The translations under genes and the position numbers were made by a program. A DNA stretch of 50,748 bases from Alphaproteobacteria bacterium. GTDB lineage: Bacteria; Pseudomonadota; Alphaproteobacteria; Geminicoccales; Geminicoccaceae. The notes beneath the pieces are model-generated. The model made no database searches. It was not told the origin of the DNA and saw only the letters and a program-made list of their open reading frames with translations. The first letter of the stretch is position 1, and each line of letters opens with the position of its first letter. The stretch is from positions 1 to 50,748 of the forward strand of contig JAUIID010000008.1 in NCBI GenBank assembly GCA_030431615.1. Reading direction: 5' to 3'. Positions 17,114 to 25,158 of this stretch are shown here, in pieces.

Positions 17114-18625
17114 ATGGACACGCTCCGCAGATCGAGGACGACGAGGGCCGCCGGGTTGCGAGCCGGGGCGGGCCTCGTGGTTGCTGCGATGGCCGTCGCG
17201 GGCGCGCAGTCCCTGGCCGTGGCTGCCGAGCCTTCGATCACGCCGCAACTGAGTGCCGAGATCCCGTCCGACATCGATGTCCGGCTGCGCGACAGCATCG
17301 AGGCTGCGGCGGCACCCAACTGGCGAATCCAGGTGCATCGCCTCTTCGAGCAGCACGCCTGGGCGACGATGGTCGCGCTGAGCTGGCCGGTCGACGCGGC
17401 AGGTGCGCCCCTGCCGGGCATCGGCGACGCCGGCCCGCCACGCTGGAGCGGGTGGGCCGAGGCCTTCCAGGTCTTCAAGGCCGATGGCAGCCCGCCCGAC
17501 CCGTGGAATGGGGCCGGCCGCTCCGTGCCCGACATCGGGGCCATCGAGCCGCCCCGACAGGATGGGACGGTGATCGGGTTCGAGGCGGTGGCGGCGGGAC
17601 CGTCCGTGCCGCCCATCAACTCGGGCGACGCCCGGGTCCTGCACAATCTGAGCGCGATCGGCCCCCGCAACGTCCTCGACGAGGTGAACCAGGCCTTCTC
17701 GAGCCCGGTCTGGGACCAGAACGGCAACATGGTGCACTACGAGATCCTCATCAACGAGGAGCAGTACGACTACATCGTCGAGAACGAGCTCTACAATGTC
17801 GATGGTCAGGTCGCCTTCTTCCGCCGGCAGGACAGGCTGGACTTCCCGAGGGGCGCGTTCGGCACGGACCGCAAGGGGGCCATCGAGCTGAAGCTCGCCT
17901 GGAAGGTCATGGATCCCGAGCGGGACGATCTCGGCCGCTATGTCACGATGCCCGCCTACGTGCCGTCCGGCCCTGGCGATCCGCATTGGCAGCCAGCGGT
18001 CATGGGGCTCGTCGGCTTCCATATCGCCCAGAAGACCGAGAGTTCGCCGCAGTGGATCTGGTCGACCTTCGAGCATGTCGACAATGTCGAGGTCGATCTC
18101 CTCGACACCGTGACGGTGAACGGGGCGGAGACGCCGCTGCTGCCCTCGTTCAACGACCCCTATTGCGAATGGTGCCCGGTCAACGTGGTGCCGGCGCCTG
18201 GCGAGGACGGCGTCACCCGGACGCAGGTCACCCGGCTCGTGCCGATCATGGAGACGACGCGGCGGCTCAACGCGCAGATGCGGGTGCTGCTCGCCGAGCA
18301 CGGCTCGCGGCTGCAGTACTACGAGCTCGTCGGCGTGCAGTGGCCGGTCTTCCCGGAGCTCCCGCCGGCGGACCCCGACGACTTCCCGGGTGCGGTCACG
18401 AACAAGTCGGGCGGCGAGCCCTTCCCGACCTATCTCGTCAACAGCGTCATGGAAACCTACAGCCAGAATGGCAATCTGCCGGCGAACCGGCACCAGATGG
18501 CGATCGCGGCGAGCGACCGGCCGGTTTTCGGGACGGCGAGCTGCATGGGCTGCCACGCCAGCGCGCCGAGCGACGACTTCTCCTGGATCATGATCAAGGC
18601 GCAGCCGAGGCGCGCGCAGCCATGA
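17114..18625 (+). CDS. Periplasmic CMGCH monohaem cytochrome-like protein
   Basis: A 503-residue exported protein. A signal peptide (about 1-36, ending SLAVAAEP) precedes a long soluble region with conserved blocks VHYEILINEEQYDYIVENEL, KLAWKVMD and GLVGFHIAQKTESSPQWIWS. One haem c site, CMGCH, lies near the C-terminus. The gene at 23515 encodes a relative with the same blocks, so this is a paralogous pair. The family is unnamed to me beyond cytochrome c-like. It heads the operon with a cytochrome c, a phytochelatin-synthase-like protein and a FAD dehydrogenase, so it is probably an electron acceptor or a partner enzyme. ATG 17114 is chosen because it opens the signal peptide. Confidence 0.8.
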   Translation: MDTLRRSRTTRAAGLRAGAGLVVAAMAVAGAQSLAVAAEPSITPQLSAEIPSDIDVRLRDSIEAAAAPNWRIQVHRLFEQHAWATMVALSWPVDAAGAPLPGIGDAGPPRWSGWAEAFQVFKADGSPPDPWNGAGRSVPDIGAIEPPRQDGTVIGFEAVAAGPSVPPINSGDARVLHNLSAIGPRNVLDEVNQAFSSPVWDQNGNMVHYEILINEEQYDYIVENELYNVDGQVAFFRRQDRLDFPRGAFGTDRKGAIELKLAWKVMDPERDDLGRYVTMPAYVPSGPGDPHWQPAVMGLVGFHIAQKTESSPQWIWSTFEHVDNVEVDLLDTVTVNGAETPLLPSFNDPYCEWCPVNVVPAPGEDGVTRTQVTRLVPIMETTRRLNAQMRVLLAEHGSRLQYYELVGVQWPVFPELPPADPDDFPGAVTNKSGGEPFPTYLVNSVMETYSQNGNLPANRHQMAIAASDRPVFGTASCMGCHASAPSDDFSWIMIKAQPRRAQP

Positions 18626-18666
18626 GCGCAGCCGGCAGCCAGAGGAGGCGAAGGGGTGAGGCAATC

Positions 18667-18978
18667 ATGATGAGGCCCCTGATGGCGGTCCTCGGTGCTG
18701 TCGTCCTGGCGACGCCGCCGGCGGTCGCCGCCGATATCGACGTCGGTCGGCAACGGGCCGCACAGTGCTCGTCCTGCCATGGCGTCAACGGCCGCTCGCC
18801 GGTGCCGAACTATCCCAATCTCGCCGGCCAGAACGCCCTCTACATCCAGTATGCGCTGGAGCTCTATCGCGAGGAGGCGCGCACCGGCGGGCTGGCGGGC
18901 CTGATGCACGTCCAGGCGGCACCCCTGAGCGACGAGGACATCGCCAACCTCGCCGCGTATTTCGGCTCGCTGGACTAG
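18667..18978 (+). CDS. Small class I cytochrome c
   Basis: A 103-residue protein. A signal peptide (MMRPLMAVLGAVVLATPPAVA) precedes haem motif CSSCH (about 34-38), then PNLAGQNALYIQYALELYRE, which is typical of cytochrome c4/c553-like domains, and a distal Met (about 80-83). The C-terminus LSDEDIANLAAYFGSLD is the usual last helix. It probably shuttles electrons from the dehydrogenase encoded downstream to the respiratory chain. It lies 41 nt after the CMGCH protein gene and 44 nt before the phytochelatin-synthase-like gene. Confidence 0.9.
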   Translation: MMRPLMAVLGAVVLATPPAVAADIDVGRQRAAQCSSCHGVNGRSPVPNYPNLAGQNALYIQYALELYREEARTGGLAGLMHVQAAPLSDEDIANLAAYFGSLD

Positions 18979-19022
18979 CGGTGTTCCTGCGGATGACGCC
19001 GGCCGCCAACGGGAGAGGAAAG

Positions 19023-19739
19023 ATGCGAATGTCGGTCCAGCGCCGCACCCTTTGCCGGCTCGCTTTGCTCGCGTCGCTCCTGGCGCCACCGGCGGCGGCC
19101 GCGGCGCTGGAACCGCCGCTCGTCTACTTCGATCAGCCGGAGAGTGCCGAGCTCTTCGAGCGGGCCGGGATCAAGGACGATTACTGGACGCTGGCCCGCT
19201 TCTTCGTCAGCGAGAAGTATCTGACCTATTGCGGCATCGCCACCAGCGTGGCCGTCCTCAATTCGCTCGACGTTGCGTCGCCGATTTCACCACTGATCTA
19301 CCCGTACCAGGTCTTCACCGAGGACAACATCTTCACCAGGGAGGTGCTCGAGGTGAAGCCGGTCTCGGCGGTCGAGCAGGTCGGCCTGACGCTCGAGGAG
19401 CTGGCGCGGCTCCTCGAGGCGCATGGCGTGACGGTCGACTTCACCTACGGGCCGGACGCCACCCTTGACCAGTTCCGCGATGCGGCCAGGGCGGCGCTCG
19501 AGGCCGGGAATCAGCGGCTGATCGTCAACTACAGCCGGCCGGCCGTCGGGCAGAAGGGTGACGGCCATATCTCACCGGTTGCCGCCTATGACGCGGAGTC
19601 GGACCGGTTCCTCGTGCTCGACGTCGCCCGCTACAAGTACCCACCCGCCTGGATCACCGCTGCCGAGCTGCACGAGGCGCTGCAGGCCGATGACAGCGCC
19701 TCGCACAAGCCGCGCGGCTTTCTCGTGGTGACCAACTGA
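19023..19739 (+). CDS. Phytochelatin synthase-like cysteine peptidase, exported
   Basis: A 238-residue protein. A signal peptide of about 28 residues precedes the catalytic domain. The triad of the family is present: Cys70 in TYCGIATSVAVLNSL, His182 in GDGHISPVAAYD and Asp200 in LVLDVARYKYPPAWI. These positions almost equal those of the Nostoc enzyme (Cys70, His183, Asp201), which hydrolyses glutathione to gamma-Glu-Cys. The oxyanion-hole Gln expected six residues before Cys is Glu64 here. Length fits the bacterial one-domain form. GGAGAGGAAAG precedes the ATG. The stop overlaps the start of the dehydrogenase small subunit (TGATG), so it is firmly in the redox operon, where its job is unclear. 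Confidence 0.88.
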   Translation: MRMSVQRRTLCRLALLASLLAPPAAAAALEPPLVYFDQPESAELFERAGIKDDYWTLARFFVSEKYLTYCGIATSVAVLNSLDVASPISPLIYPYQVFTEDNIFTREVLEVKPVSAVEQVGLTLEELARLLEAHGVTVDFTYGPDATLDQFRDAARAALEAGNQRLIVNYSRPAVGQKGDGHISPVAAYDAESDRFLVLDVARYKYPPAWITAAELHEALQADDSASHKPRGFLVVTN

Positions 19740-20242
19740 TGGCGAGCGACCCCCTCGATCCGCGCGGACTGGACCGGCGCCGGTTCGTGGCGGCGCTGGC
19801 GCTGGTCGGCGGGGCGGCGCCGGCAGCACTCCTCCCGGGAGGGCCCGCGGCGGCGCGCCGGCTGGACGGCGAGGCGCGGAACCTGCTGGCGGCGCAGATC
19901 CTCAATGGCGCCCTGCCGGAGCCGATCGAGATCGTCGATGCCTGCTACGCCTCCCTGGCGACGGAGCTGGGCCGGGACACGCTCGACGCCTTGATCGCGG
20001 CGATCCTGGAGCGTGACGCCGCCAGCATCGACGCGCCCTTCGAGCGGCCCGAGATCGAGGCTGCCGCCCGGCGGCTCCTCGAGATCTTCTATACCGGCGA
20101 GACCACCGCCGCGGACGGCAGCCGCGACGTGCCCTACTTCCATCAGGCCCTGGCCTGGCACGTCCTCGGCTTCACCAAGCCGCCGGGCATCTGCGGCCCG
20201 GGCTTCGGCTGGTGGGCCGACAAGCCGCCGGCCGCGAGCTGA
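19739..20242 (+). CDS. FAD-dependent sugar dehydrogenase small subunit (Tat-exported)
   Basis: A 167-residue protein. The N-terminus has a twin-arginine type signal (DRRRFVAALALVGG) and an Ala-rich cleavage region. The body fits the FAD-SLDH/gluconate 2-dehydrogenase subunit 3-like group: ARNLLAAQILNGALPEPIEI near the start, then FHQALAWHVLGFTKPPGICG and GFGWWADKPP at the end. Small subunits of this kind act as hitch-hiker chaperones that carry the folded FAD subunit through the Tat system. It lies directly upstream of the GMC-type catalytic subunit, as in the gamma-alpha order of Burkholderia FAD-glucose dehydrogenase. Confidence 0.85.
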   Translation: MASDPLDPRGLDRRRFVAALALVGGAAPAALLPGGPAAARRLDGEARNLLAAQILNGALPEPIEIVDACYASLATELGRDTLDALIAAILERDAASIDAPFERPEIEAAARRLLEIFYTGETTAADGSRDVPYFHQALAWHVLGFTKPPGICGPGFGWWADKPPAAS

Positions 20243-20261
20243 GCGGCCGGGAGCGGGGACC

Positions 20262-21881
20262 ATGGAGAGGCTGGAAGCGAGCGTCGTCATCGTCGGCACG
20301 GGCATTGCCGGGAACCACGTTGCCTTCAAGCTGGCCGAGCAGGGCATCGATGTCCTGATGCTCGAGGCCGGCCCCCGGCTCAGCCGCGTCGACGCCGTCG
20401 AGAACTTCGCCCGCAACACGGAAAAGGGGCCGAACTCGCCCTACCCGTCGGTGCCCTATGCGCCCCATCCGCCGGACGACCAGCTCGACGAGTTCTATGT
20501 GCAGGCCGGGCCCGACCAGTTCCGGGGGCTCTACACGCGGATCCTCGGGGGCACCACCTGGCACTGGACCGGGTTCGCCGATCGCCTGCGCCCGGCCGAC
20601 TTCCGGATGCGCACGGATTACGGCGTCGCCGAGGACTGGCCCATCGGCTACGGCGAGCTCGAGCCCTATTACGACGAAGCCGAGAAGATGTGGGGCGTCG
20701 CCGGCGATCCCGACTACACATGGGGTGCGCCGCGCACGACGCCCTTCCCGCTGCCGCCGGTACCGGCGACGTACATGGACAAGGCGGTGGCACCGGCGGC
20801 AGGGCGCCTGGGCCTCGAGCTCAGGCAGTTCAGCCACGCCCGGAACTCCATCTATTACGACGGGCGGCCGCCCTGCTGCGGCAACAATACCTGCGTGCCC
20901 ATCTGCCCGATCCTGGCGAAGTATGACGGGTCGGTGCACACGCTGAAGGCCGAGGCCCTGGGCGCCCGGATCGTCGACCAGGCGCTCGCCATCCACATCG
21001 ACGTCGACGAGCAGATGGCGGTGAGCGGCATCCGCTTTCGCCGGCCCGACGGCAGCGAAGGCTCGGCGCATGGCCGCTACTATGTCCTCGCCTGCCACGC
21101 GATCGAGAATCCGAGGCTCCTCCTGGTCTCGCGCAGCGAGCGGCTGCCCAACGGCGTGGCCAATTCGAGCGGTGTCGTCGGCCGCTATCTGCTCTCGCAG
21201 TTCAATCAGGACACGACCGGCATCACGCGCGACCCCGTCTACCCCTATCGCGGCCCGCAGCAGACCTCCGGCGTTATCCAGTTCCGCGACGGCGATTTCC
21301 GCCGCGAGGAGGCTGCCGTGGGCACCTCGCTGATGAACGACGGCTGGTCGGGCAATGTCGGAGCACCGGAGCTCGCGAAGAAGCTGATCGAGGCGGGCAA
21401 GCGCGGCGGCACGCTCGTCCGCGAGCTGCGCCAAGAGATGGCGCGCCACCTGCGGCTCAACAGCTCGGCCGAGACGCTGCCCGACTACGACAACCGGATC
21501 GACGTCGACTTCGACGCCCGGGATTCGGCGGGGGTCCCGAAGCCGCGGGTCACCTTCACGGTCGACGATTACACGAAGAAGGGACTCGCCAACGCCACCG
21601 CCTGGAACGAGAAGATCATGAAGGAGATGGGGGCGACCCAAGTCTCGACCGACAAGCCCTATCTCTCGACCGCGATCATCTGCGGCACGGCCCGCATGGG
21701 CCTGGACCCGAAGCGTTCCGTCGTCTCGCCGGAGCTGCGCGCCCATGATCACCCCAATCTCTTCATCGTCGGCACGAGCGCGCATCTGACGGCGCCCGTC
21801 AATGCGCCGACCCTGACCGCCGCCGCGAACAGCCTGCGGGTGGCCGAGGTCCTGGCGACGGAGCTTGGCGGCAGGAACTGA
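20262..21881 (+). CDS. GMC-type FAD dehydrogenase catalytic subunit with Cys-x5-Cys-x3-Cys motif
   Basis: A 539-residue GMC oxidoreductase. The FAD-binding motif is VVIVGTGIAGNHVAFKLAE (about 7-25), with the GMC block GGTTWHWTGFADRL. Near the C-terminus GTSAHLTAPVNAPTLTAAA carries the catalytic His/Asn pair. Cys205-x5-Cys211-x3-Cys215 matches the 3Fe-4S ligand pattern of Burkholderia FAD-glucose dehydrogenase (Cys212/218/222). No signal peptide is present; export probably depends on the small subunit. The likely reaction is oxidation of a sugar or alcohol in the periplasm, passing electrons through the cluster to the cytochromes encoded upstream. The substrate is unknown. Confidence 0.9.
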   Translation: MERLEASVVIVGTGIAGNHVAFKLAEQGIDVLMLEAGPRLSRVDAVENFARNTEKGPNSPYPSVPYAPHPPDDQLDEFYVQAGPDQFRGLYTRILGGTTWHWTGFADRLRPADFRMRTDYGVAEDWPIGYGELEPYYDEAEKMWGVAGDPDYTWGAPRTTPFPLPPVPATYMDKAVAPAAGRLGLELRQFSHARNSIYYDGRPPCCGNNTCVPICPILAKYDGSVHTLKAEALGARIVDQALAIHIDVDEQMAVSGIRFRRPDGSEGSAHGRYYVLACHAIENPRLLLVSRSERLPNGVANSSGVVGRYLLSQFNQDTTGITRDPVYPYRGPQQTSGVIQFRDGDFRREEAAVGTSLMNDGWSGNVGAPELAKKLIEAGKRGGTLVRELRQEMARHLRLNSSAETLPDYDNRIDVDFDARDSAGVPKPRVTFTVDDYTKKGLANATAWNEKIMKEMGATQVSTDKPYLSTAIICGTARMGLDPKRSVVSPELRAHDHPNLFIVGTSAHLTAPVNAPTLTAAANSLRVAEVLATELGGRN

Positions 21882-21897
21882 CCGGGGCGGCCGGGCC

Positions 21898-21978
21898 ATG
21901 CCGGTACCGCTTCGTCGCTCGCGCCGGCCACGGCCCGTGATGAGGTTGGGGCTCGCGGCCGTCGAGCCCTCACCTTGA
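21898..21978 (+). CDS. Possible 26-residue leader ORF coupled to MFS gene
   Basis: A short ORF beginning 16 nt after the dehydrogenase stop. The ATG follows GGGGCGG. The product is very Arg/Pro-rich at first (PVPLRRSRRPRPV). Its stop overlaps the TTG of the next gene as TTGA. It may be a coupling leader, or the true N-terminus of the transporter if a frameshift exists here. Confidence 0.3.
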   Translation: MPVPLRRSRRPRPVMRLGLAAVEPSP

Positions 21979-23372
21979 TAGCCCTGGTCTTCTTCGGTGC
22001 GGCGCTGCGCCCGCTGTTCCTCACGCTCCTGCTGCTGGTGCAGCATGAGCTGGCCGGATGGCTCGGCCTGCCGCCCGCCTACATGGCCTTGCTGATCGGG
22101 CTTTCCGTCTTCGGCACGCTGATCGCGACGGTAGGCTTCGGGCTCGCTCTGCAGCTCCTGGGCTTGCGGCGAAGCGTGAGCCTCGCCCTGCTTGCGGCCC
22201 TCCTCGGTGTCGGCGGGCTGGTGGCCGGCGGCGCCTGGCTGCCGGACCAGATGGTGCCGCGGGTCGCACTGACGGCGCTCGTGGTCCTTGCCGTCGGCTT
22301 TGCGACCGGCATCACGGCGACGGCGATGAAGATCGTCGTCGGCATCGCCGGACCGCAGCGACAGAAGGAGATCCTCGACGCCGCCTGGAGCGCCGGATCG
22401 CCCTTCGGCCTGTGCCTCGGTGCCGCCGCGAGCAACCTGCATCTCCTGGACTCGACATGGTCGTCAGGGTTCCTCGTGGTGCTCGCCGCGACGGCGCTGC
22501 TGCTCGTGGGCGTGCTCGGCACGAGGCATGTGGACCAGCCGCCTCCGACATCGCCGGTGGCGGCGGACTATCGAGGGCTGGCGCTGATCTGCACCACGCT
22601 CCTGCTGTTCGAGCTCTGGTCGCTCTGGGCCAAGGCGTCCGGCTGGGACACGCCCGCATCGTTCGGCCTGTTCCTCGGCATGGGCCTCGCCGGTGGCGTC
22701 GCGGTCCGGCACATGATGCGGGTGAAGGACCCGGTGCTGCCCCTGCACCCCCTGCGGTCACGCTCCTTCCTCTTCGCCCTCGCCCTCTGTCTGGTCGTGG
22801 AGGTCGCGACGACGCAGGAGTTCGAGTTCCTCTTCCTCGAGGACGACCGGGGGCTGCCGATCGTCGCCATGAGCGAACGTACCGTGGTCGGCAACTTCAT
22901 CTCGCTCGGGGCAATGGTGCTGGCCGGCGCCCTCCTCGGCCGGATGCGGCTCGTCAACCTGCTGTTTGTCGGCCTCCTGGTGCTGACCGCGGGGCTTGCT
23001 TCTTACCTGGTCTATCCGATCGCTTCCTCCGATCCCGTGATCATCGCCACCCGAAGCCTGTCGGGACTGGGCTACGGTCTCCTCTTGCCCTGCATCCTCA
23101 CGCTGGCGCACCTCGACCTCGAAGAGAAGGACCGTGCGGCGGCTTCCGCGCTCCTGGTCTGCGTGCTGCTGCTGGGCAACGATGTCGGGCTCTCGATCTT
23201 CCCGATCATCATCGACGTCGTGTCGCGTCTCGATGGCGTGACGACCGGCTACTTCATCGTGTTCCTGATCCAGACCCTGCTCGTGGCGGCGATGATGCCG
23301 CTGAGCCTCCTGCTCGTGCGGGGCGGCGCCGCCACACGGCGGCCGCCGTACGGGCAGCGGTCCGATCCCTGA
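21975..23372 (+). CDS. MFS transporter, about 12-14 TM helices
   Basis: A 465-residue polytopic protein whose later half shows typical MFS helices (SLSGLGYGLLLPCILTLAHL, ASALLVCVLLLGNDVG). The first hydrophobic segment begins right at the start. The only start codon that keeps helix one is TTG 21975; the next ATG, at 22083, would remove it. No good ribosome-binding site precedes the TTG, but a short upstream ORF overlaps it by TTGA. The substrate is unknown; being downstream of the dehydrogenase suggests uptake or export of its substrate or product. Confidence 0.75.
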   Translation: MIALVFFGAALRPLFLTLLLLVQHELAGWLGLPPAYMALLIGLSVFGTLIATVGFGLALQLLGLRRSVSLALLAALLGVGGLVAGGAWLPDQMVPRVALTALVVLAVGFATGITATAMKIVVGIAGPQRQKEILDAAWSAGSPFGLCLGAAASNLHLLDSTWSSGFLVVLAATALLLVGVLGTRHVDQPPPTSPVAADYRGLALICTTLLLFELWSLWAKASGWDTPASFGLFLGMGLAGGVAVRHMMRVKDPVLPLHPLRSRSFLFALALCLVVEVATTQEFEFLFLEDDRGLPIVAMSERTVVGNFISLGAMVLAGALLGRMRLVNLLFVGLLVLTAGLASYLVYPIASSDPVIIATRSLSGLGYGLLLPCILTLAHLDLEEKDRAAASALLVCVLLLGNDVGLSIFPIIIDVVSRLDGVTTGYFIVFLIQTLLVAAMMPLSLLLVRGGAATRRPPYGQRSDP

Positions 23373-23514
23373 GCCTGGTGATGCGGCCCGTCAGTCCGGG
23401 TCCACGAGATGAAGCAGATGCAACTGAAGGTTTCGGTCGCTTGCCACGAGCGTCAGAATTGGTCAAACTCGGGCCAATATCGGAGAAAAGCCGCCGCAAG
23501 GGGAGGACACCGAG

Positions 23515-25104
23515 ATGCGACCCGGAATGTACTGGACGCGCCGGTTGCCGGTCTGGATTGGCTCTCTGGTCCTTGGCGTTCTGCTGCTCGCGCCAGGCCT
23601 TGTTCAGGCGGCCACGCCCCTGCTCTGCGGACTTCGCTACAATCTGCCGGGAGATGTCGACGTCAACTTGCCGGCGAGTGGTGTGCAGCGCACCTTTGAC
23701 CGGTATTCCTGGGATACCTTCCTGGCGCTCAACGCGTCCAGCGTCGGCGCGAGGGTGAGCCGCTGGGGGGACAATACCACGCAGTGGAGCCGCTGGTCGT
23801 CGACGGACGACCTGATCCAGTGCCAGGATACCGACCAGTCGAACTGCAAGTGCCCCGGCGGGAACTGCGACACTTCCGGCGCCCACTACTACCCGGCGGA
23901 GTGCAAGGCCATTCCGAACTTCGCGCGGTACCGCGTGCTGGGCGAGGTTGCCAAGGTCGACGACCTCTTCCTCGAGGCGGAGAACAAGGGGCTGTCGAAC
24001 GATCCGGTCATCGATTCCCGGGGCAAGTTCCTGCGCTACGAGATCCTGGTGAGCCCCGCCACCTATGACTTCGTGATCGAGAACGGGTACTACGACGACT
24101 CGGTCTTGGATGGCCTCACCCAGGCGATCACCTTCCCTTGCGGCGAGCTGAGCTATAGTGGCGGCAACCCGGCTGATCCGCGATCGGGTGCGATCGTGCT
24201 CAAGAACGCCTGGATGGAGCTCAACAACCGGGAACGCCGCCGGTATCATACCGAGGATCTGCTGGTCTACACGCCGGACTATCGCAACAAGAGCGGGGTG
24301 GCGACCTGCGAGCGCAAGACGATGGCGCTGGTCGGCATGCATGTCGCCCGCAAGACCGTGAAGCAGCCGAACTGGACCTGGTCGACGTTCGAGCATCGCC
24401 TGAATGCGCCTGAATGCGCCGGCCTGCCGCCGGCAGGAACCGGCAGCGGCTCCGGGCCCAACACGGCCTGCCCGGCCAACGTGCTGCTGGACTACAATTT
24501 TTATCCCCGATCCTGCTCGGCCCTCAGCCGTAACTCCGACGCGTGCCAGGCCTGCAACGTGGTCCCGGTCTCCAATGCGCCGGGTTGCGAAAATCCCAAC
24601 GTCGAGGGCGATGTGAGCTGGTGCCTCGACGAGCCGCCTGCGGCGCAGCTCGGCATGTCGAAGCTCTGCCGCCAGGTGCCGCTGCGAAGGAACCATCCGA
24701 CCGCGGCCTATCTCAACGGCATCTGCGGCGGCTTCATCGGGCCGCTCTCAGTCTGGAGCAATTATCAGCTGGTCTCGACGCAATGGTACAACATCGCCTC
24801 GAACCAGTGCCAGACGCTGGACACGGCCGACCGCACGCTGATCGAGCCGCAGGTCGACATCGCCTCGCCCTCGTCGCCCACCCGGCCGTATCTGGGCAAC
24901 ACCTCGATGGAGTCCTACTCGCGCGCCGACTGCATGGGCTGCCATGCGAATGCGACGGTCGATGGCGGGAAGAGCACGCCGAGCACCGACCAGATGTACT
25001 GGCTCCAGCTCGAGGTCGGTGCACAGGCCGCCGGACTCGACAATGCAAAGTCGTTCCACGGCTTTACGGACTTTGCCGAAGCCGGTGCGGTGGTCAGCGA
25101 GTAG
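23515..25104 (+). CDS. Cys-rich CMGCH monohaem cytochrome-like protein, paralog
   Basis: A 529-residue exported protein with signal peptide (to about residue 36). It shares the blocks RYEILVSPATYDFVIENGYY, LVGMHVARKTVKQPNWTWST and a C-terminal CMGCH (DCMGCHANATVDGG) with the protein at 17114. Unlike that one it carries about 25 extra cysteines in the middle region (CQDTDQSNCKCPGGNC, CQACNVV), which suggests many disulfides in the periplasm or at the surface. It has its own promoter region after the MFS gene. It may replace or partner the first paralog. Confidence 0.8.
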   Translation: MRPGMYWTRRLPVWIGSLVLGVLLLAPGLVQAATPLLCGLRYNLPGDVDVNLPASGVQRTFDRYSWDTFLALNASSVGARVSRWGDNTTQWSRWSSTDDLIQCQDTDQSNCKCPGGNCDTSGAHYYPAECKAIPNFARYRVLGEVAKVDDLFLEAENKGLSNDPVIDSRGKFLRYEILVSPATYDFVIENGYYDDSVLDGLTQAITFPCGELSYSGGNPADPRSGAIVLKNAWMELNNRERRRYHTEDLLVYTPDYRNKSGVATCERKTMALVGMHVARKTVKQPNWTWSTFEHRLNAPECAGLPPAGTGSGSGPNTACPANVLLDYNFYPRSCSALSRNSDACQACNVVPVSNAPGCENPNVEGDVSWCLDEPPAAQLGMSKLCRQVPLRRNHPTAAYLNGICGGFIGPLSVWSNYQLVSTQWYNIASNQCQTLDTADRTLIEPQVDIASPSSPTRPYLGNTSMESYSRADCMGCHANATVDGGKSTPSTDQMYWLQLEVGAQAAGLDNAKSFHGFTDFAEAGAVVSE

Positions 25105-25158
25105 CGGCGGCACACCTGTCGGGTTTTCGATCCGCGGCGCGGCGCGCCGGGCCGGGTG

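Noticed and set aside
20172-22442. Very long minus-strand open frame opposite the dehydrogenase and MFS genes
   Set aside because: Its product is a His/Arg/Glu/Gly-rich shadow of G+C-rich third positions with no domain; the plus-strand genes have clear motifs.
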